In this document: piece after piece, positions 57,721 through 64,000 of the stretch
Layout: each line of letters starts with the position of its first letter
Numbering within the stretch: the stretch's first letter is position 1
NCBI RefSeq assembly: GCF_963169125.1
Contig: NC_084797.1
Location: 101,085,868-101,149,867, forward strand
Direction: 5' to 3'
Source of the DNA: Humulus lupulus
Taxonomy: Eukaryota; Streptophyta; Magnoliopsida; Rosales; Cannabaceae
DNA: 64,000 bases
Notes under the pieces: model-generated
What the model was told of the DNA's origin: nothing
What the model saw: the letters and a program-made list of their open reading frames with translations, nothing else
Database searches by the model: none
Position numbers and translations under genes: made by a program

Positions 57721-57728
57721 TATAAATA
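57721..57728 (+). promoter_or_regulatory. TATA box of the Tat-C antisense gene
   Basis: CTCCTATAAATACCC, followed by a plant-like 5' UTR (TTCACACCAAAACTTAC) and the donor of the 5'-UTR intron at 57841. It lies outside the LTR, between the polypurine tract and the gene, as in Tat-B. Confidence 0.6.
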
Positions 57729-57840
57729 CCCAAACGCTTGGACTCATTTTTCACACCAAAACTTACTTAGCCTAGTGGTATCTCATGGAGGTTATTTCCA
57801 TAGGCTCCACAGTTCCATCCTCCACAAAAGCAATCTTGAG

Positions 57841-58224
57841 GTAATTTTTGCCCCATTAAATTCTTCTTCTCACTTTTTTTTAAAAAAACTTATTCTTCCT
57901 TGTCTTAGATTTGCATTGCAAGGTGTTTTCACTTAGGAGGTCGCCTTTGCACCCCCAAAGATCCAACCCTTGTACACCCGTGGATTCATTTTTTCACATC
58001 CAAAGGTTCATCATCGCACATCCAAGGACCTGCATACACGCACCCAGGTATACCCTTCTCCCCTAGTGATATGCATATCTCTTTTATCTCTTGCATGAGG
58101 GTAGGACCTAAGGTTAGTATGTCATAGGGTCACGCAGTATGCGAGTAGACGTAAGACATGTAGAGGGCCTTTTAAGGGGTTGATGAATTCAAATACTCAC
58201 AAAATGCCCATTGTCTCTGTCTAG
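57841..58224 (+). other. 5'-UTR intron of the Tat-C antisense gene (384 nt)
   Basis: Donor CTTGAG|GTAATTTTTG, acceptor TTGTCTCTGTCTAG|GTACC, 9 nt before the ATG at 58234. T-rich. It corresponds in place and size to the 421-nt intron of Tat-B. Confidence 0.65.
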
Positions 58225-58233
58225 GTACCAGAC

Positions 58234-60173
58234 ATGTCGAGGAGGACTTCCGACAATTCTGAATACGCTGGTATCATGTCCACTCTTACCAGTGTTAAGC
58301 TTGCCAACATGCTAAAGGCCCACCAACTATTGTCAGACATGAAGTTCATAATTCCAACCCGCAAGGAACGTGGGTCTGAGCCGCCCGAAGGGCTCGTCGC
58401 TTTCAGCGACTCAATAATCAAATCTAGTGGAGTCTTGCCACTTCACCCCTTTTCTGTCAAGGTACTAAACTACTTCGAGCTGGCGCCCCTTCAACTGTCC
58501 CCCAACTCTTGGGTGGTGCTCAGTTGTTTATACGTATTATACAAACAAGTGCACTCTAGAGGGCCTTCCATGAGTGAGGTCCACCACCTTTATACCCTTA
58601 GGGCGAACCCAACCACCCCTGGCTTCTATCAGCTCCAGAAAGTCATGGCCCATACAGGATATCCCTTCGTGGAGGGCTCCATTTCCAATAGAGGCTCGTG
58701 GAAGAGTGACTTATTTTTCACCCCAGCATGTCCACCCAACATACGTGCTTCAACACTTCAAGTAAGCTAATTCCGACCTTGAGTTCGTATATGAGAAATT
58801 TCTCTTTTACTCCTCCATATTCTAGTTTATCTAGCTATGTTCATTTCTTTTCTCTTGGATGTAGGTCTTGAAGGGGTTGTCGGCCCTACCTTGAAGTCAT
58901 CAGCCTGCGATCGATTGGCGAAGATCCTGGGTGTGCCAGCCTTGCGCAAATAGGCATGTGGCCTTTTTACAGGGGGCAATCTTTATTCATACAAACTGCT
59001 ATCTATGAATCAAGTTGTTTCTTTATGCTCCGTATCATCCAAATCTACGGTTTCGTGGGTATATGGTGGTGATGAAGACAATTATGATGAGGCAGCCGAT
59101 AAAGATTACATCTACCCTTCGGGTGACCATATGGACACAGAAGATGAAGTGGAGGTGGAGTCCGAGAATTACTCATGTTTACGGTCCTTGACCGGTAGGG
59201 CTAGGGACGTTGCTGACGACCGACACACTGATGGTGTTACTTCTCAGGTTACGCCGTTGGCGCTTGGTGGAGAGTTTGTTTTCAACACACCTACTCTCGC
59301 CCCTTCCCCCCAAAGAGGAATTTTGGCATATCTTCTTTCGGTGATGCCCCTCCACCCTTGGGGGTGTTTGGGGCAGGCGTCTTTTCCTAAAGAGGTAACT
59401 CTGTGCTCCTCTGCCCCCCGTGCCTTTGTGGATGGATCTGGACCTTCTCGATCTCCTTTCCTTGCCTAAGCGTTCCTCGATGCGCATACATGCCCCCCCC
59501 CCCCGAGTTACCTTTATGCTTCTGGAGACCATCCTTTCGCGAGCCAATATGGAGAGGTCATGAGCCATTACATGGGCAACATTTTTGAAGGCGAGTGGGG
59601 GTCTATGCATAACATTCTAGATGCCGAGTTGGGTGAGGCTTATATGCGAGCCTCCATGTAGGTATTTTTTAAAACTCTCAACATATGTTTTTTGGTTTTG
59701 ATATCGCTTGACCATTGATGTTTTATTTATTATATATATATTTTGTCCTTACTTAGGCTTTCATCCTGTGTCACCGGCTTATCACCTCGAGCTCCTCATC
59801 CACACAACGGCTATAGCTCGAGCTCGAGGGGGAAATGAAGAGTCTCTGAATGGTCGAGTTAGAAAAATATAATTTGTCCACACTAGTCCGAAACTTTGAG
59901 GGGCAGCTTGCTGAAGCAGTTTTCCAGAGGGACGCTACATTAGCCAAGGCTACTTCGACCTCACTCTCCAACACTAGACTTGAAACTACCATCCACACTC
60001 TAAATGAGAAGATTAGTGCGCTTGAGGCCGAACTTTTAAATGTCGAGAATGGCATAATTGAGCGCAGTCTGCATGCTGTGTGGAGAACTAATCCTGACGT
60101 CGACCTGTCTCCCTTTGGAGAGTATGCAACTGAGAAAATCTCTAAGTGGAAAGGTCAAGGAGAAAACCCGTAG
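58234..60173 (+). pseudogene. Antisense gene of Tat-C
   Basis: Exon 1 (58234-58761) reads LPLHPFSVKVLNYFELAPLQ, WVVLSCLYVLYKQ and LFFTPACPP, clearly homologous to Tat-B exon 1. The donor reads CTTCAA|GTAAGC; one G seems lost, which explains a one-base frame slip. The acceptor at 58864 (TTGGATGTAG) gives exon 2 (GLEGVVGPTLKSSACDRLAK, a TAG, then an acidic stretch to 59469). A further piece ends near 59660 (ILDAELGEAYMRAS), and an intron to 59756 leads to the coiled-coil exon MVELEKYNLSTLVRNFEGQL at 59850, ending WRTNPDVDLSPFGEYATEKI and TAG at 60171-60173. Stops and frame changes break it. Function is unknown. Confidence 0.7.
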
Positions 60174-61041
60174 ATACCCCTTCAAGGATTATTTGTATAC
60201 ATATATGTTGCTGCCGTGTAATCCTCCATATTGTTTTCCTCTCTTTTGATTATCAAACTTAAGGGACTTTGGTAAGTCCCTCTTATTATTATTTTTATTT
60301 TTTTGACCAATTCCTCATCTCTTCCTTGGAGTGATGATGATAGTCTTTTTGGTGCACCAGGACTAACTTTTAAGGACACGTTAACCCCTTGGGTTCTCAG
60401 TATCCTTTTATATTCTTTGCTCGCGCTTGTTATTTTGTGCGAGAAGTGTGTTCTCGTCATTAAGCATAGTACTATTCTTAAAAGGGTCTCTTTTAGGACC
60501 CTTTTTGGCTAGACGGCTTGGTAGCCGCTCTACGCTTATTGGTGGATGCTCTTCCTAAGGCCTTTCCTCTCGTGGTGGTATCAACCTTGGTCAGGAGGTT
60601 CTTCCTATAGGACATTTTGACACTCTTGGTGTTCTTGAGGGTAGCTAATCCTCGCGAACCCAAGATATACCTTGCAAGGTTTTCTTCCTTATATATATAT
60701 AAGGGTCTCTTTTAGGACCCATTTTGGCTGTATCTGCCCCCCATGTGGTTGGCGAGATTTATCTCGTCGGGCACTTTGATCATTTTGTCCATGCACATTG
60801 ACAGTTCCAATTGGTGATAGGTATACGGAAGTTAGATATGTGCTCACGTATATGAGGAGTGTGTCATGCAAATAAAAAACATATTCATTAACAATGAGTA
60901 GAGTACATAGGTATCTATGGCAACATTGTTATCACTACATATCTGTGGATCTTGGTTATCTCTCTAATTCATAGCTACTTTTAAGGGGGACACACAACTA
61001 TGTTAGGGGGCTAACTATGGTAACCCTTTTGAATTGTTCTA
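60174..61041. other. Tat-C region between antisense gene and protease, non-coding
   Basis: This is where integrase, RNase H and RT would be. None is found on either strand. A 29-bp near-identical element beginning AAGGGTCTCTTTTAGGACCC occurs at 60482-60510 and 60701-60729. The rest is T-rich. Confidence 0.6.
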
Positions 61042-61223
61042 CTAAAAATTGAGTCTTACCTGATGTTCCCTCTCAAGCGCGTATGCACAACCATCGATCT
61101 CCTTAGTAACTTCACGGTTGAACTCACGTAGGTTTGTGCTTCCATGCACTACCATCGCCATAGGTTCTGGCGGTTTCATGACAGTGTCGATGGACATGTT
61201 ATAACATTCCCTTTCTTCTTTCT
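61042..61223 (-). pseudogene. Tat-C protease C-terminus
   Basis: Minus strand: KVVGHYKKEERECYNMSIDT, aligned with NQREARECYNASV at the C-terminus of the Tat-B protease, then MKPPEPMAMVVHG. It starts at the Tekay-D LTR border, so the catalytic half lies beyond Tekay-D, outside the window. Confidence 0.65.
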
Positions 61224-62888
61224 TGTAATGCCCTACTACCTTAGAGTCATTACTAAGTGAGTTTAAAATGTGCATTTAACTCGAAAGTGTAACTAAACTG
61301 TATTAAAGCCACATAATTTGATAAAGTAAACATTAACTGAAAATTATAAGCGTTTTACATTAGGGATCCCAAAAATATTGTTAATAAATATTTATAACCC
61401 AAAAATATGTTTTAAGTCGACTAAACGACAAAATAGGATTCACTACAAAGCATCTCCCAAAATTACCCCTAGCTGTGGTAGCCAGGCAGACGAGACATGT
61501 ACTCATGGTTGGCCGATCTTCCCCTTGCCCTTACCTGCACCACAGAGCACCCATTAGCAGAAGTACAGCAAGAAAACTCCACACAAATAGATAACATATG
61601 CATATCAATAACTCAACACATAGCAAGTCCCCCAACAAGATAAACATATACGGTTGTGCCGTCCCAGGCTTTTTACCAGGCCCTGGGTTCGCGGTTCACA
61701 CGGTAAGAATATCCTAGGTATCCTTTAGGATCTTACCCTGGAAACTCGCACTCTGTGTGCTAAACGCTGCTCCCGGCCCCTCACCGCTCTCGGCCTTCGC
61801 CGTTTCCGGCCCTTGCCGTTCTCGACCTTCACCGTTCCCGGCTCTTGCCGTTTATTCACATATATGCATATATAGCATAATTTAACAAAAACTTAAACAT
61901 GTATAAACACAATCAAAGGGCTATGCCCTACACATAATCATATAGGGTCGTGCCCTGCAACACAACTATGGGGGCTCGCCCTGCTCTATGGGTACAATAG
62001 TTTTCTTACCTGTGTCCCGAGCTTCTTGAGCACCGAAATCTTGAGCACGGTCCTCTAACCCGAGCCTCGCTGAAAACCTCAAACTGAAATTCGACTCTGA
62101 GCTTCCTCCAATTCCAACTCCAAGCTAAACCCCTTTGATTCCCAAGCTCTGGATTAACATTGGCCTATGCCTGATTCCAGCTACCTCAATTCAGCCTTGA
62201 ATTCCTTCCTTAGCCTCAAAGATTTTTAGCTCTCTTCCACCTTTCTCTACTAGCTTCTTGGTTCCTTTAGACTTCCAACATAAAACATTCAGTTTATGCC
62301 TAAATGAAATAACGTATATGACTTTCCTCAGCCAAGATTATCCTCTCCTAAGGCCAAATGACCCAGTTGCCCTCCTTTCCAACTTAGTTCCTAGCTAACC
62401 CTCAAGGGCATTCTAGACTTTTCCTTAATCCCTTGCAAAAATACCACTTTCCCACTTTAAACAACTATCCTCAAGAGTTACCTATGGTTACCCAAGTTAC
62501 CAAAGTGCCACTAACCATCCCTCAATAACTCCCACACTCAAGTTATAATGTTCCCAAAATACCCCTAGGCTCCTCCCGAGCCGGGTATCTAACCCCGTTG
62601 TGACTTTTAGCGAAACAACTCCCTAGGACCGTCTCGGAACGTGCATCACAAATATATCACCAATATAGCACAAATATCACTTATATCACATTTATGCCCT
62701 CAACGGGCTAAAATTACAGACATGCCCCTGAAAACCAAACGGGGCCCACATGCATGCTTAATTCACCTAAATATGCATTTCTAATCACATATTAACTAAA
62801 TTCACATATTAATACAATATAACAATTATTGCCCTCCAGGCACGCTAATCAAGGCCCCGAGCCTTATTAGCAAATTTGAGTCGCTACA
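61224..62888 (-). repeat. Tekay-D 3' LTR
   Basis: 1665 bp from TGTAATGCCC to GAGTCGCTACA. The left flank is Tat-C protease sequence with no primer site; the right side has ACTATCCCCTCCTTACAG, the polypurine tract in minus orientation, then the pol end. TTTCT at 61219-61223 would be one target duplication copy. A run of CGGCCCTTGCCGTT-like repeats lies at 61770-61850. Confidence 0.8.
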
Positions 62889-64000
62889 ACTATCCCCTCC
62901 TTACAGAAATTCCGTCCCTGAAATTACCTGAACAACTCGGGATACCGCTTCTGCATATCTGATTCAAGTTCCCATGTCGCCTCCTCAACTTTGTTGTTCC
63001 TCCACAACACTTTCACCAAGGTGATGGTCTTGCTCAGCAAAACTTTATCCTTCCGGTCAAGAATCTGAATCGGCTTATCCTCATATTACAAATCCTGGTC
63101 CAACTCCATATTCTCATAACTCAACACATGTGAAGAATCTAACACATACTTTCGGAGCATGGACACGTGAAATACATCATGAACCCCTGATAAGGCTGGA
63201 GGCATTGTCAATCTATAAGCTACCTCCCCAACCCGTTCTAGAACCTCGAAGGGGCCAACAAACCTAGGGCTTAACTTGCCCCAAGCACCAAACCGTTTCA
63301 CTCCTCTCAAAGGTGAAAACCTAAGGAACACATGGTCACCGACGTGAAATTCTACGCTCCTGTGTTTCAGGTCTGAGTAGCTCTTCTGGCGACTCTGGGA
63401 GGCGAGCATTCGAGCTCTAATATTTTTTATTGCCTCATTGGTCCTCTGGACCATCTCAGGACCCAAATAACGCCTCTCACCCATCTCATCCAAATAGATA
63501 GGTGATCTGCACTTCCTCCCATAAAGCATCTCATACGGAGCCACTCTGATAGTTGCCTGGTAACTGTTGTTGTACGAGAACTCAATTAAAGGGAGATACT
63601 TACTCCAAGATCCTCCAAATTCTAGCACAAAGACTCGTAGCATGTCCTTCCGTATCTTAATTGTCCTCTTAGACTGTCCATCTGTCTGAGGATGATAAGC
63701 GGTACTAAACCACAATTGCTTGCCCATAGCCTTCTGCAGACTCTCCCAAAACTTGGAGGTGAAGGTGGGGTCTCTGTCGGAAACTATCGAACTCAGAGCC
63801 CCATGAAGTCAAACAATTTCCTTCACATATAACTCAACATACTGCTCCACAGTATAAGTCATCCTGACCGGTAGAAAGTGGGCAAACTTGGTATACCTAT
63901 CCACAATCACCCACACTGAGTCAAGCTGTCCCACGGTCTTCAACAAACCAACCACGAAGTCCATGGTAATATCTTCCCACTTCCACTCTGGAATCCTTAG
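62889..64000 (-). pseudogene. Tekay-D pol: integrase and chromodomain-like end
   Basis: From the window edge leftwards: KWEDITMDFVVGL, HFLPVRMTYTVEQY, a stop near 63810, IVSDRDPTFTSKFW, then [18 protein letters not shown]. The catalytic Glu of the family's GQSERT is Lys here (codon 63668-63670). [40 protein letters not shown] and YENMELDQDL follow, with a TAA at 63086-63088. The tail then reads VKVLWRNNKVEEATWELES and PELFR with its natural stop near 62925. The element continues to the right. Confidence 0.88.

Larger units (their letters stand above)
55819..61223 (-). mobile_element. Tat-C: internally deleted Tat element keeping its antisense gene
   Basis: Minus-strand element: 3' LTR at left (55819-57366), polypurine tract, antisense gene on the plus strand (57721-60173), non-coding stretch, then only the C-terminal protease end (61042-61223), where Tekay-D cuts it. 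RT, both RNase H domains and integrase are absent between protease and the antisense gene. Gag and the 5' LTR, if kept, lie beyond the window. CAACA at 55814-55818 may be its target duplication. Confidence 0.75.

Overview
The window is plant nuclear DNA, most likely eudicot heterochromatin, built almost entirely of LTR retrotransposons nested in one another. I find no ordinary host gene, rRNA, tRNA gene or CRISPR array. The plant assignment rests on Ty3/gypsy lineages that occur in plants (Tekay/Del-like chromoviruses, Tat elements with two RNase H domains, and Athila), on Ty1/copia fragments, and on primer sites matching initiator-Met tRNA. Species cannot be told. Lineage names are my inference from domain order and motifs. 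Element names (Tekay-A to D, Tat-A to C) are labels used here only.

Layout. 1-1069 is the right end of a chromovirus-type LTR abutting a copia-type LTR (1070-2732), which cuts the integrase of Tekay-A (2733-9020, minus strand). Tekay-A's LTR (6725-9020) is followed by the 3' stub of a second Tekay body, truncated against Tat-A (about 9085-17000, minus). Copia fragments flank Tat-A's putative 5' LTR. From 17946 a decayed Athila element runs on the plus strand to its 3' LTR (49452-50589). It is split by two insertions with perfect 5-bp target duplications: (i) a solo LTR of about 4 kb (23372-39005, TSD TGTGA), itself split by the complete element Tat-B (23948-35565, TSD ATAAT); (ii) the complete young element Tekay-B (39584-49257, TSD GTTTT). 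To the right, Tekay-C (LTR 50708-55578) holds a solo LTR (50989-53616, TSD CCAGC) and is cut in its chromodomain region by Tat-C (55819-61223, minus). Tat-C is in turn cut by Tekay-D (61224 to the window end, minus).

Most interesting content. The 3' part of Tat-B carries a gene on the opposite strand to gag-pol. It has its own TATA box, a 421-nt 5'-UTR intron ending 6 nt before the ATG, and three more GT-AG introns that splice to one frame of 799 codons (now with four nonsense codons). Tat-C, a separate Tat element with an unrelated LTR, shows the same plan: TATA box, 384-nt 5'-UTR intron ending 9 nt before the ATG, a homologous first coding exon, and a similar coiled-coil C-terminus. Tat-A keeps the C-terminal part. 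Because these introns lie antisense to the genomic transcript they would survive retrotransposition. Tekay-B has an unexplained intact leader ORF of 155 codons with a 75-nt leader intron upstream of gag. Several unrelated LTR families here share the habit of carrying GC-rich perfect palindromes.

Every pol gene seen is broken by stops, frameshifts, deletions or catalytic changes. Tekay-B is closest to intact: one 1550-codon frame with three internal stops and LTRs about 0.6% different.
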